From Neopusillimonas maritima (GTDB taxonomy: Bacteria; Pseudomonadota; Gammaproteobacteria; Burkholderiales; Burkholderiaceae_B), in NCBI RefSeq assembly GCF_040930455.2, contig NZ_CP170494.1: a stretch of DNA of 64,000 bases; one strand, 5' to 3'. The notes under the pieces were generated by a model. It had not been told where the DNA came from and searched no databases. It was given only the letters and a program-made list of their open reading frames with translations. Below are positions 35,368-44,230 of the stretch, one piece after another. The stretch's first letter is position 1. Each line of letters begins with the position of its first letter. The position numbers were made by a program, and so were the translations under genes.

Positions 35368-36867
35368 GTGCTGTTGCGACACTCAGTTGTTATTGCCGTA
35401 ACGTGTGTAATGGGTTTGGCCACGAGTATTGCCGTCGGCCAGGGGCGGACTGCGCCCTACGAAACACTCAGGGAAACGGTGGAAAAAGCCATTTTCACCA
35501 ACCCTGAAGTACGTGCACAGTTCCAGACATTTATCGCGTCTTTGGAAACACAAAACTTCACAAGAGGCGACCTCCTCCCGTCTGTGGATCTGCAGGCGCA
35601 GTTTGGGCGTGAACAACGCGCGAATATCCCTGGCAGCCCCTCTCAGAACTGGACACGTTACGGTTACACGTTGCAGCTTACTCAACTTCTTTACGATGGG
35701 CAGGCAACAGCCAACAGCATTCGGCAACAGGGTTTTGAAAAACTATCCGCCTATTACGAATTACTGGCCACCACCGATAGTCTGGCAACAGAAGCCGTTA
35801 ACGCATACCTGGATGTCCAGCGGTTTCGTGAAATGGTGCAATACGCCGAAGAGAATTACGCCATTCACGAAAAAACCATGACGCTTATCCGCGAACGACA
35901 GGAATCCGGTGTTGGGCGCGGGGTCGATTATGAACAGGCAGCCGGCCGTCTGGCCTTGGCACAGAGCAATCTGATGCAAGAAAACAACAATTTGAATGAT
36001 GTTGTTCAGCGCTACCGACGAATAGTGGGTCAATACCCCCCCGACGTTTTATCGCCTCCACCCGATGTATCGGACAAAATTCCTAAAGAGCCGTCCAATT
36101 TTCGATCTTCCCTGGTAGCAAACCCCAGTATCTTGTCGAAGCAGGCACTGGTTATCGCAGCCAAAGCCAGTCGTGAGGCCGCCAAAGGGCAGTTTGCGCC
36201 TGTTGTGGAGCTTCGAGCGTCGACCGGGCGTGACAGGCCGCAGGAAGACCCCACTGCGCACGATATTCAGACATCGAATGTTCAAGTCGTGATGTCCTAC
36301 AACCTTTATAGGGGCGGCAGCGATTCGGCACGCGTGCGACAAACTGCAGCGCAATGGTACGCGGCGCGCGATGTGCGCGACTACACCTGCCGCAACCTGC
36401 AGCAGGAGCTTTCCACCGCATGGAACAACATTCAGCGTCTACGTCAGCAGCGCCCCTACCTGGCAGGTCACGAGGCGGCTATGGAGAAAGTGCGGGTGGC
36501 GGCAGAGCAACAGTTTGAAATCGGTCAGCGCTCACTACTCGACCTGCTGGATACCTCAAATGAACTGTTTGATTCACGACGCGCATTGGCAAACGGCGTG
36601 TATGATCTGCTGCAAGCGGAATATCGCTGGATAGCGCTTTCTCATCGATTATTGCCCGTGTTGGGCCTAAGCCAGCCACATGAACAAACCGTGCCTGAAA
36701 ATACGGAACTCAGTCTGCCGCAAAGCAGTCTGGATAATTGCATGACGCCTACCCCTGACACCCGTAATCTCGCCCCGGTCAAGGTCACTTACCGAGACGA
36801 CATGCAACCGCCCCGCATCAGCCCATTGAATACCGGCGTTGCGGATGATTCATCAACGTTAAATTAG
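35368..36867 (+). CDS. lapE: TolC-family outer membrane protein of a type I secretion system (LapE-like)
   Basis: A 499-aa outer membrane channel protein. It starts at a GTG preceded by AAAGGAGATAG and has a signal peptide of ~24 residues. Two TolC repeats follow, with LSQLV-type hairpins: YTLQLTQLLYDGQATANSIR, YLDVQRFREMVQYAEENY, and in the second half VMSYNLYRGGSDSARVRQTA and FEIGQRSLLDLLDTSNELF. A proline- and threonine-rich tail of ~60 residues follows the second repeat. It should form the outer membrane exit duct for the giant adhesin encoded at 44-52 kb. It is the first gene of the plus-strand secretion operon. Confidence 0.88.
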   Translation: MLLRHSVVIAVTCVMGLATSIAVGQGRTAPYETLRETVEKAIFTNPEVRAQFQTFIASLETQNFTRGDLLPSVDLQAQFGREQRANIPGSPSQNWTRYGYTLQLTQLLYDGQATANSIRQQGFEKLSAYYELLATTDSLATEAVNAYLDVQRFREMVQYAEENYAIHEKTMTLIRERQESGVGRGVDYEQAAGRLALAQSNLMQENNNLNDVVQRYRRIVGQYPPDVLSPPPDVSDKIPKEPSNFRSSLVANPSILSKQALVIAAKASREAAKGQFAPVVELRASTGRDRPQEDPTAHDIQTSNVQVVMSYNLYRGGSDSARVRQTAAQWYAARDVRDYTCRNLQQELSTAWNNIQRLRQQRPYLAGHEAAMEKVRVAAEQQFEIGQRSLLDLLDTSNELFDSRRALANGVYDLLQAEYRWIALSHRLLPVLGLSQPHEQTVPENTELSLPQSSLDNCMTPTPDTRNLAPVKVTYRDDMQPPRISPLNTGVADDSSTLN

Positions 36868-36879
36868 CTGCGATGTACC

Positions 36880-37143
36880 ATGTCCAGACCTATGCTATCG
36901 ATTGTGCGACCGCCTATGGAAGAGGAAGAGAAAAAACCTAACAAAGTTGAGCTCTCGGAGCTTGACGCAGAGTTTATTCGCGTACTGGAAGACTTGATTG
37001 ATGCCCTGATCGCGAATGGCACGTTGCGACTCACCGACCTGCCGCCCCAAGCCCTGCAAAAACTGCAACAACGGAAAAAAGCGCGTCAACGTTTGCGTGA
37101 TTCGCTGAATTTATTGGATGACGATGACGAGAGTCTTTTCTAA
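36880..37143 (+). CDS. Small acidic/coiled-coil protein of the secretion operon, function unknown
   Basis: An 87-aa cytoplasmic protein between the TolC-like and ABC exporter genes. It has a Glu/Lys-rich start (EEEEKKPNK), a predicted helix (LDAEFIRVLEDLIDALIAN), an LTDLPPQALQKLQQRKKARQ segment and an acidic end (LLDDDDESLF). Its last 26 bases overlap the start of the ABC exporter gene, which implies translational coupling. Small proteins of this kind occur beside LapB-type exporters in other proteobacteria, but I know of no established role. A chaperone or exporter accessory role is only inference. Confidence 0.75.
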   Translation: MSRPMLSIVRPPMEEEEKKPNKVELSELDAEFIRVLEDLIDALIANGTLRLTDLPPQALQKLQQRKKARQRLRDSLNLLDDDDESLF

Positions 37144-39352
37144 GTCGAACGCAGCACCGGCGGAAGAACCAACGCCAGAAACAGAAGACGCGAATCCTGC
37201 GAATGATTCTGTTTGGCGGTTGCCGCCGCACACCGTGCACGACGACCCACTACTGAACTGCCTGGTTGATATTACCAAGCTGTTCGGCAACCCCTGCACG
37301 GCGCAAACGCTGGCCGGTGGTTTACCGTTGGTTGAAAACAGACTCTCACCTTCGTTACTGTCCCGGGCTGCCGCCCGCGCGCAATGTTCGGCTCGCCTGC
37401 TAAGGCGTGAACTGGACGAAATTCCTACGTCATTATTACCCTGCATTCTGCTTCTCAAGCGTAATCGCGCCTGCCTGCTTCTGGAAATTCGACCTGACAA
37501 TTATCTAGTCCAATTTCCAGAGATTGGAACACCCTGCGAAATCAGTAAACAGGCATTAGAAGCGGACTACACAGGCGTTGCCGCTTTCATCCGCCCACAG
37601 TTCCGCTTTGACGCGCGCTCCCCCGAGGTAGAAAAGGAACGTAAAGGTCACTGGTTCTGGAACGCCGTATTTGATAACCGCCGCCTTTATCGCGACGCAC
37701 TGGTTTCAGCTTTTCTCATTAATTTCTTCGCCTTGGTCACGCCCTTGTTCACGATGAATGTGTACGATCGTGTGGTACCGAATAACGCAATGGACACACT
37801 ATGGGTGCTTGCTATTGGTGTGTTCGTGGCCATTGTGCTGAATTACATTCTGACCACAATCCGTGCCCACGTCGTTGACACAGCCAGCAAACGTATCGAT
37901 GTGAAACTTTCCGCCCAAATCATGGAGCAAGTTCTTGATTTAAAAATGGAAAGCCGCCCTGTTTCAGTCGGTTCCTTTGCAGCCAATTTACGCTCGTTTG
38001 AGTCCGTGCGCGACTTCATCGCCTCGGCCAGTCTTACCACGCTGGTCGATCTGCCATTCGTATTGATTTTCCTGGCTGCATTAATGTGGATCTCGCCATG
38101 GATGGTGATTCCGCCTGCCATTGCCATTGTGATTGTGCTGATTGTTTCCTGGATTGCCCAGGCAAAAATGGCGCGCATGGTGGAAGAGACTTTTAAAGCC
38201 AGCTCTCAGCGCAATGCCGTACTGGTTGAAGCTTTGGGCGGCATAGAAACGATTAAAACCCTGAACGCCCAGGGTAGCGCCCAACGCACCTGGGAGAACA
38301 CCACAAAATTTCTTGCACAACTTGGTTCCAAAATCAAGTTTCTGTCGGCTGCGACTGTCGGCTTTGTGCAAACGGCCCAACAGCTGGTTACCATCGCAGT
38401 AGTCATTATTGGGGTGCTGCTTTTACAAGATGCCGCAATGACCTTGGGTGGAATTATTGCGTCTTCAATGATCGCGGGGCGCTGCCTGGCCCCGCTTGGC
38501 CAGGTTGCCGGCCTAATGATGCAGTATCAGAATGCCCGCACCTCGCTGGAATCGATCGACGGGTATATGAAAATGCCGATCGAACATCCGCCAAACCGCA
38601 CCTATGTTCCACGTTCTCACCTGGAAGGTAGTATTGAGTTCCGGGGGGTTAGCTTCGCTTACCCCGGCTCAAAAGAAAACGCGCTGAACGGCATTAACCT
38701 GAAAATTAACCCAGGTGAAAAAATCGGCATTATCGGTCGAATTGGCTCCGGCAAATCGACACTTGAAAAATTAATTCTTGGTCTTTATGCACCCAGCGAA
38801 GGCAGTGTCTTGATCGACGGTATCGACATACGCCAAATCGACCCGGCCGATGTACGGCGTGCGGTAGGTCATGTTCCGCAAGACCCGATTTTATTCTATG
38901 GTTCCCTGCGACACAACCTCACCTTGGGTGCACCTTTCGTTGATGATGACGACATGTTAAGCGTCGCCGCCGTGGCTGGTGTCGACGAATTCGCGGCTAA
39001 TCATCCCGATGGCTATGACATGGTTATAGGCGAGCGTGGCGATTCCTTGTCGGGCGGCCAACGACAATCGATTGCCGTGGCACGCGCACTCATCAACAAC
39101 CCCCCCATATTGCTGCTCGATGAACCCAGCAGCAATATGGATCACCAAAGCGAAGCAGCGCTTAAATCCAGACTGCGTAAAGCATGTGAAGGCAAAACCA
39201 TGCTGATTGTGACGCATCGCACAGCCATGCTGGAAATCGTAGACCGCTTACTGGTTGTTGACGGTGGCAAAATTGTTGCCGATGGGCCAAAAGCACAAGT
39301 GGTCGATGCATTGCGTCAAGGTCAGGTTAGTCGGGCGAGGAACCGTTCATGA
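37118..39352 (+). CDS. lapB: Type I secretion ABC transporter with inactive C39-like domain (LapB-like)
   Basis: A 744-aa HlyB-family exporter. Residues ~40-165 form a peptidase C39-like domain. At the catalytic position it reads DPLLNCL instead of the DCG.xCL of active peptidases, so it should recognise substrate without cutting. Six membrane helices follow (~200-480). The ATPase domain has Walker A GRIGSGKST, the signature LSGGQRQSIAVARAL and Walker B ILLLDEPSSNMD. The ATG at 37118 lies inside the preceding small gene; another in-frame ATG is at 37124. It overlaps the adaptor gene by 4 bp and should export the RTX adhesin. Confidence 0.92.
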   Translation: MTMTRVFSKSNAAPAEEPTPETEDANPANDSVWRLPPHTVHDDPLLNCLVDITKLFGNPCTAQTLAGGLPLVENRLSPSLLSRAAARAQCSARLLRRELDEIPTSLLPCILLLKRNRACLLLEIRPDNYLVQFPEIGTPCEISKQALEADYTGVAAFIRPQFRFDARSPEVEKERKGHWFWNAVFDNRRLYRDALVSAFLINFFALVTPLFTMNVYDRVVPNNAMDTLWVLAIGVFVAIVLNYILTTIRAHVVDTASKRIDVKLSAQIMEQVLDLKMESRPVSVGSFAANLRSFESVRDFIASASLTTLVDLPFVLIFLAALMWISPWMVIPPAIAIVIVLIVSWIAQAKMARMVEETFKASSQRNAVLVEALGGIETIKTLNAQGSAQRTWENTTKFLAQLGSKIKFLSAATVGFVQTAQQLVTIAVVIIGVLLLQDAAMTLGGIIASSMIAGRCLAPLGQVAGLMMQYQNARTSLESIDGYMKMPIEHPPNRTYVPRSHLEGSIEFRGVSFAYPGSKENALNGINLKINPGEKIGIIGRIGSGKSTLEKLILGLYAPSEGSVLIDGIDIRQIDPADVRRAVGHVPQDPILFYGSLRHNLTLGAPFVDDDDMLSVAAVAGVDEFAANHPDGYDMVIGERGDSLSGGQRQSIAVARALINNPPILLLDEPSSNMDHQSEAALKSRLRKACEGKTMLIVTHRTAMLEIVDRLLVVDGGKIVADGPKAQVVDALRQGQVSRARNRS

Positions 39353-40761
39353 CGGGAAGGCGTCGTCGTTCCGTTCTGGGCTGGCTGTTCTACCCCATCT
39401 GGCCCGGCCCACGCGATCTTGTTTATTTTCTGGTTATCGGCAAACGTTCGAAAGACCAGTTATCGGACAAGGCGTTGCTTGATGACGCACAGTGGGCCAT
39501 TTCCGAGCAGCAAGCCAGTGGCTCGAGAATCTTATTATGGTTCTCGCTAGTTGTTATTGCCGCTTTCTTTATCTGGGCGTCATTAGCGCAAATTGACGAG
39601 GTCGTAAAAGGGAGCGGCAAGGTTGTGCCGTCACGCCAGGTGCAAATCATTCAAAGTCTCGACGGGGGCATCGTTGAGGAACTAATGGTACGTACCGGTG
39701 AAGAGGTGCAGGCCGGGCAAGTACTTTTGCGCATTGATACCACGCGCTTCTCCTCCAGCTTGGGGGAAAGCCGCGCCGAATGGCTGGCATTACTGGCCAA
39801 GGCTGCACGATTACAAGCATTAGCGGAAAACATGCCTTTCCAGGCACCGGAGATCGTTCTAGAAGAATCACCGGAAGTAGCCGCTATGGAAAGGGAGCTA
39901 TGGCAGAAACGCACTGAAGAGCTTGCTATCGCCATTAATATTGCTCGCGACCAACTAGTACAGCGACAACAGGAGCTACGCGAAACACAAGCAAATCTTG
40001 CACAAGCCGCCTCAAGCTGCCAACTGACATCACGTGAATTGAATGTGACACGCCCCTTACTCAAAAGTGGCGCCGTATCTGAAGTGGATTTATTACGTTT
40101 ACAACGCGACGTTGCCAAGTTTTGTGGTGAGGAGCAAGCTGCCAAAGCGCAAATTGAGCGCCTTCAAGCTGCGATTTCCGAATCGCAAAGCAAACTCGAA
40201 GAGGCGGAAATAAGCATTCGAAATACTGCCCGCGATGAGTTGTCTGATGTTCGCTCCCGTCTGGCAGCCCTTTCCCAAAGCCAACTGGCTCTAGCCGATC
40301 GAGTTCGTTTGGCCGATATTCGATCACCCGTTAACGGTACCGTTAAAACAGTCCTCACCAATACTGTAGGGGGGGTGGTTGAACCTGGTGAAGAAGTACT
40401 GGAGATTGTTCCAAACGACGATACATTACTGCTGGATGTGCGCGTCAGCCCCCGTGACATCGCTTTCTTGCACCCAAATCAAGAGGCCGAGGTTCGATTC
40501 ACCGCTTACGACTTCGCGGTTTATGGCGGCCTGGATGGCGAGGTGGAACAAATTGGCGCCGATACCTTCACCGACGAAGACGGCAACGCCTACTACAACA
40601 TCAAGGTCCGCACCGACCAGAATTATGTGCGCAACCCCGACAACCCGATTATTCCGGGGATGGTGGCCGACGTTAGCATTCTGACCGGCAAACGAACCGT
40701 GATGCAGTACCTCCTGAAACCCATTTTGCGTGCAAAAAACAACGCACTGACAGAACGATAA
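39349..40761 (+). CDS. lapC: Type I secretion periplasmic adaptor (HlyD/LapC-like)
   Basis: A 470-aa membrane fusion protein with one N-terminal membrane helix (~57-80). The lipoyl half-motif VKGSGKVVPSRQVQIIQSLD comes before a long coiled-coil hairpin (~150-310), and the second lipoyl half contains IRSPVNGTVKTVLTNTVGGV. The C-terminal beta domain ends with the family-typical NPIIPGMVADVSILTGKRTV. It bridges the ABC exporter to the outer membrane channel. The start codon overlaps the end of the exporter gene (ATGA). Confidence 0.92.
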   Translation: MTGRRRRSVLGWLFYPIWPGPRDLVYFLVIGKRSKDQLSDKALLDDAQWAISEQQASGSRILLWFSLVVIAAFFIWASLAQIDEVVKGSGKVVPSRQVQIIQSLDGGIVEELMVRTGEEVQAGQVLLRIDTTRFSSSLGESRAEWLALLAKAARLQALAENMPFQAPEIVLEESPEVAAMERELWQKRTEELAIAINIARDQLVQRQQELRETQANLAQAASSCQLTSRELNVTRPLLKSGAVSEVDLLRLQRDVAKFCGEEQAAKAQIERLQAAISESQSKLEEAEISIRNTARDELSDVRSRLAALSQSQLALADRVRLADIRSPVNGTVKTVLTNTVGGVVEPGEEVLEIVPNDDTLLLDVRVSPRDIAFLHPNQEAEVRFTAYDFAVYGGLDGEVEQIGADTFTDEDGNAYYNIKVRTDQNYVRNPDNPIIPGMVADVSILTGKRTVMQYLLKPILRAKNNALTER

Positions 40762-40776
40762 AAAAGAGCGCACATA

Positions 40777-41415
40777 ATGAGCATTCCGGTACTACTGATT
40801 ACACAGGATGACAGTTTGTGGCAGCACTGGCGGAAAATTAACGCACAAAGCTGGGCGCCCGCGCGCGGCCACGACCTGTCTGATCTGGATCGTTGGCGCC
40901 AACATGGCAGGTCTCTTGTTGTTCTGGATCGCCAACTTCCAAAACTTCCCGACTGGGATGACGTGCAATGGAAAAAGCATTTCCACGACCTGCAAATCAT
41001 CATTGCCAGTATTCGGCCCAACGATCACGAGGCCTCACGAACCTTTACCGCCGGGAGCAGCGGCTACCTGCATGCTTATAGCCCCATTCCGGTCTTGGAG
41101 AGCGCACTTCAAAGCGTCAGTGCAGGCAGTGTCTGGATGGGCCGCTCCCTGGTTAACCGAATCCTGCAAGAAATTGATCGTCGCCTTAAACCCGGGCAAG
41201 AAAGCAAGGGGCAGGCCTGGGCAGACCCATTAACCTTACGGGAAAAAGAGGTGGCACAGCGCGCCGCCGTGGGACGAAGCAATCAGGAAATCGCCGATGA
41301 GCTGGGTATCACCGAGCGCACCGTACGGGCGCACATGACCGCTATTTTTGAAAAGCTGGGTGTAGCCGATCGTTTGACGCTGGCCCTGAAAGTGCATGGA
41401 ATCAGCGCAAGTTAA
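40777..41415 (+). CDS. LuxR/NarL-type response regulator-like protein of the adhesin locus
   Basis: A 212-aa protein, last gene of the secretion operon, 15 bp after the adaptor gene. The N-terminal ~120 residues resemble a receiver domain: an acidic pair in ITQDDS and a phosphoacceptor-type Asp in LVVLDRQLP. However, the usual Lys after the fourth strand is replaced (AGSSGYLHAYSP). The C-terminal helix-turn-helix has LTLREKEVAQRAAVGRSNQE and ERTVRAHMTAIFEKLGV. No histidine kinase gene is near. It may regulate this locus, possibly without phosphorylation. Its stop overlaps that of the convergent lapD-like gene. Confidence 0.85.
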   Translation: MSIPVLLITQDDSLWQHWRKINAQSWAPARGHDLSDLDRWRQHGRSLVVLDRQLPKLPDWDDVQWKKHFHDLQIIIASIRPNDHEASRTFTAGSSGYLHAYSPIPVLESALQSVSAGSVWMGRSLVNRILQEIDRRLKPGQESKGQAWADPLTLREKEVAQRAAVGRSNQEIADELGITERTVRAHMTAIFEKLGVADRLTLALKVHGISAS

Positions 41416-43406
41416 ACATTAGACTCCGGTTTCGCATCTTGTTCGGAGCGCTCCAAATAAATACCCTGCCGCATTAACAAATTCGCCGTACCCTGATCGG
41501 GGACGTCATCGGCCAGCACACTGATTTTTAGCTTCCGGGCTGTTTGAATAACCGCACCCAACAAGTTCTGGCTGCCGGGACTGCCCAGAACACCCGCCAC
41601 GAAATCGCCGCCGATTTTCAAATAACTAAACGGCGCCTGATGCAAGTAAATAAGCGCTTCGGGTTGATTACCCAAATTGCGAAGGCCAACCTTGACGCCA
41701 CACGCAACAACATCCCGGCAAAACGCCTGTACTTCCGCCGACCCCGACACCAAGGCGAACGCATCAACCTCAAGACACAAGCGCGACACAACATTTGCCG
41801 GAGCCGCATGCAGCAAATCCACCACAGTCGGCGTAAACTTTCCGTGTAACAACGATGCTAAAGAAACCCGAAGAACCAACTCTTCGGGGTTATCTGTCAG
41901 CCAGGTCAGCGCGAGTTGAATCGCTTTTAAATCACATTGACTTGAATAACCCAGCCGCTGAGCTGCCGGCATAAACAAAAACCCGGGAATTGCCGTTCCT
42001 TCACGACTTTGATCAAGCAAAATTAATAACGCCTCGTAGCGCTTGATCTCACCCAATTCATTGTGATAAAGACGATGGGTATAACTCAGCACCAGGCCAT
42101 CATGCTCCAGCGCATGACCAATAAGTTCGGACCACTCGGATTCACTTGGCGCCGCCTTGCTTTCCAATACCTGCATAGGCTGAGCAACGTATTCAATATC
42201 TTTATGACCCGAACTTTCCGCGCGCATCAAGGCATGATCAAGGGCTGATAAAACCGTACTGACGTCACCGTATTGCCCCGCATCAATCAACGCGTAAGCC
42301 CAACGCGATACTCCGCCTTCACGTAACGTAACCTGTAACTGGGTAAGCGTTTTTCGTACATGCTGGGCCAGGCGAATAGCGTCCAGACTACTTGGGGTTA
42401 GCATTAAAAGCACGAAGTCGGACCCATTGAGCCGGGCGAGCACGCAAGGAATATCGGGAAACTGTTTCACCGCCGCGAGCACGCGCTCCCCCACCGTTTT
42501 AAGCCATTCATCAACCTGAACACGTGACAGTGCCCGATTGATTGCGGCGAGATCGCGCTGGCGAAACAGCAAAATATGGCCCTCAACCGCTGCACCCCGG
42601 GCTTGCTTTTCCATGCGCCGACGTAAATCGTTCACAAAATACTTTCGATTTGCCAGACCGGTAACCGGGTCGCGATTCAACTCCAGTTCCAACGACTCGA
42701 TACGACTATCAAGCTCGGCTTGGGTCGCCTTGATACGTTCGCGCGCCTGACCAATGGCGTCGGACACATCGTGTAACTCGCTAAAATGTGATTCGCTAGA
42801 TTCACTTAGGATAGCAGCCGGTTGCCCAGTTGTACTGATCGCTTCCAGTTGCGTTGTAATTTCCCGCTTCAATGCGCGGCGGAACCAACGCACCAAAATA
42901 ATGGCAAACAACGCCCAGACTACCCCCACCCCAATCACAATGAACAACAGACGGAACACGCTATTCCAAAGTGATTGCAAAGCATATTGATCATCGGCCA
43001 TGACTGAAATCGTGCCAATTCGCTGCCAACCGTCGGTAACTTCCCTAACCTGCGCTTTTGCGTTGAGCGTAACCAAACCCGAAAACCAGTCGGGCACCGC
43101 TTTGGGCTGAGAGGCTCGATCGAGTTCTAGGCGGAACACGTCATTTTCGGCGGTTGGTGTGAACACGATTTGCTCGAACTGACCACTATCAAATAATGCG
43201 GTAACAAGCAGTTCCCGAGTGGCGCGGTCTTGATTACCGGGTTGCGACATCAACAACGCAAGAGTAGAGGCCGCGTTCCGGCTTTGCGCCTGAAGTTCGT
43301 TATTTAAATACTGACGCGCCGTATCCAGGCTAACAAACAACGTTCCAGCCAAAATACCGGCCACAACCAGCGTCACGCTAAGCAGCAATTGTTTTAGTAG
43401 TGACAT
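41412..43406 (-). CDS. lapD: LapD-like transmembrane c-di-GMP receptor with degenerate GGDEF and EAL domains
   Basis: A 664-aa inner membrane receptor. A first helix (~5-25), a LapD/MoxY-type periplasmic domain (~26-145), a second helix (~150-173) and a HAMP segment come before GGDEF and EAL domains. The GGDEF site reads RLNGSDF, so cyclase activity is lost. The EAL motif survives as YEALL but surrounding metal residues are altered (IPGFLFMPAAQRLG). The periplasmic TDGWQRIG holds Trp127, matching the LapG-docking Trp of Pseudomonas LapD. When it binds c-di-GMP it should sequester the LapG-type protease encoded 34 bp upstream and so keep the adhesin on the cell. Confidence 0.9.
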   Translation of the reverse strand: MSLLKQLLLSVTLVVAGILAGTLFVSLDTARQYLNNELQAQSRNAASTLALLMSQPGNQDRATRELLVTALFDSGQFEQIVFTPTAENDVFRLELDRASQPKAVPDWFSGLVTLNAKAQVREVTDGWQRIGTISVMADDQYALQSLWNSVFRLLFIVIGVGVVWALFAIILVRWFRRALKREITTQLEAISTTGQPAAILSESSESHFSELHDVSDAIGQARERIKATQAELDSRIESLELELNRDPVTGLANRKYFVNDLRRRMEKQARGAAVEGHILLFRQRDLAAINRALSRVQVDEWLKTVGERVLAAVKQFPDIPCVLARLNGSDFVLLMLTPSSLDAIRLAQHVRKTLTQLQVTLREGGVSRWAYALIDAGQYGDVSTVLSALDHALMRAESSGHKDIEYVAQPMQVLESKAAPSESEWSELIGHALEHDGLVLSYTHRLYHNELGEIKRYEALLILLDQSREGTAIPGFLFMPAAQRLGYSSQCDLKAIQLALTWLTDNPEELVLRVSLASLLHGKFTPTVVDLLHAAPANVVSRLCLEVDAFALVSGSAEVQAFCRDVVACGVKVGLRNLGNQPEALIYLHQAPFSYLKIGGDFVAGVLGSPGSQNLLGAVIQTARKLKISVLADDVPDQGTANLLMRQGIYLERSEQDAKPESNV

Positions 43407-43440
43407 AATCCGAGCCCTGTAAAAAGCATCATGTATCTGC

Positions 43441-44133
43441 TCATGGCGTAAACCCTTGATTCTGCATTCGTTGCATCAGCGTTCGCCAACGGCCGATTTG
43501 GTTAACCGACGCCGGCTTGGCGCCCGGCACGTAGATACCCTGAACATTAAAACTGAAAACCGGCGTGAGGTCGCCACGTTCGCCGGCCGGCTTAATCGTG
43601 TCGATTAAACTGTCGAGCACTAGTGGTTCTGAAGTTGGGGTTTCGTAATAACCCAGCACCATATGCGCGATTGCCTCGTTCTTAACCTGGGCACGCACAT
43701 AAATAAAACGCAGTTTCTCGGGCGAAACCCCCAAGCTGATCAAGGAAAAATACTTACCGATGACGAAGTCTTCGCAATCGCCCAAACCTTTGCCCAGACT
43801 ATCCAACGGAGTAGCCCAAAAATCGGTTTGATTCCACACATCACGATCTTCGGCCTGGCGCACCGACCTGTTCCAAAACCGGTTAACAACAGATAACTGT
43901 GCAGTTTGCGCGAGACCCTGTGCGCTTTCAAGTGCCTTGAGCCAATCCTGAACCGCAGCCTGCCCTTTATTGCCATAAAGGCGCCGGCCTTGCTCGACCA
44001 TGGTATCCGCCTCAAAAAGTGTCAGGCCCTGGGCACGAGAGAGGATAGGAAAAAGTAATAGCGCGACCAGCCCGATAACAGGCAGCCAATTTCGACGCGA
44101 GAAAACGCATGCAAGCGTATCGAGGAGGCGCAT
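43441..44133 (-). CDS. lapG: LapG-like periplasmic calcium-dependent cysteine protease
   Basis: A 230-aa transglutaminase-like protease with an N-terminal hydrophobic signal/anchor (~16-34). The Cys-His-Asp triad is C120 (GLGDCEDF), H157 (AIAHMVLGYY) and D174 (LVLDSL). The spacings of 37 and 17 residues equal those of Pseudomonas LapG. D119 and E121 next to the Cys correspond to its calcium ligands. It should cut the adhesin's N-terminal retention module and release it from the surface when c-di-GMP is low. It lies between the adhesin gene and the lapD-like gene on one strand. Confidence 0.92.
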   Translation of the reverse strand: MRLLDTLACVFSRRNWLPVIGLVALLLFPILSRAQGLTLFEADTMVEQGRRLYGNKGQAAVQDWLKALESAQGLAQTAQLSVVNRFWNRSVRQAEDRDVWNQTDFWATPLDSLGKGLGDCEDFVIGKYFSLISLGVSPEKLRFIYVRAQVKNEAIAHMVLGYYETPTSEPLVLDSLIDTIKPAGERGDLTPVFSFNVQGIYVPGAKPASVNQIGRWRTLMQRMQNQGFTP

Positions 44134-44180
44134 GCAACGGATTGTAAACGTATTTTCGGGTGATGCGCCGGTAACCCGCG

Positions 44181-44222
44181 CGCGGCGGCAAGCTCAACAA
44201 CCTAGCAGAGCCTACCGCCGCG
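44181..44222 (-). promoter_or_regulatory. Strong hairpin between the adhesin and lapG-like genes
   Basis: CGCGGCGG (44181-44188) and CCGCCGCG (44215-44222) are perfect 8-bp complements around a 26-nt loop that can pair further (AGCTC with GAGCC-type contacts). No T tract follows, so it is more likely an RNA-processing or partial-attenuation element than a full terminator. Confidence 0.45.
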
Positions 44223-44230
44223 GGACTGCG

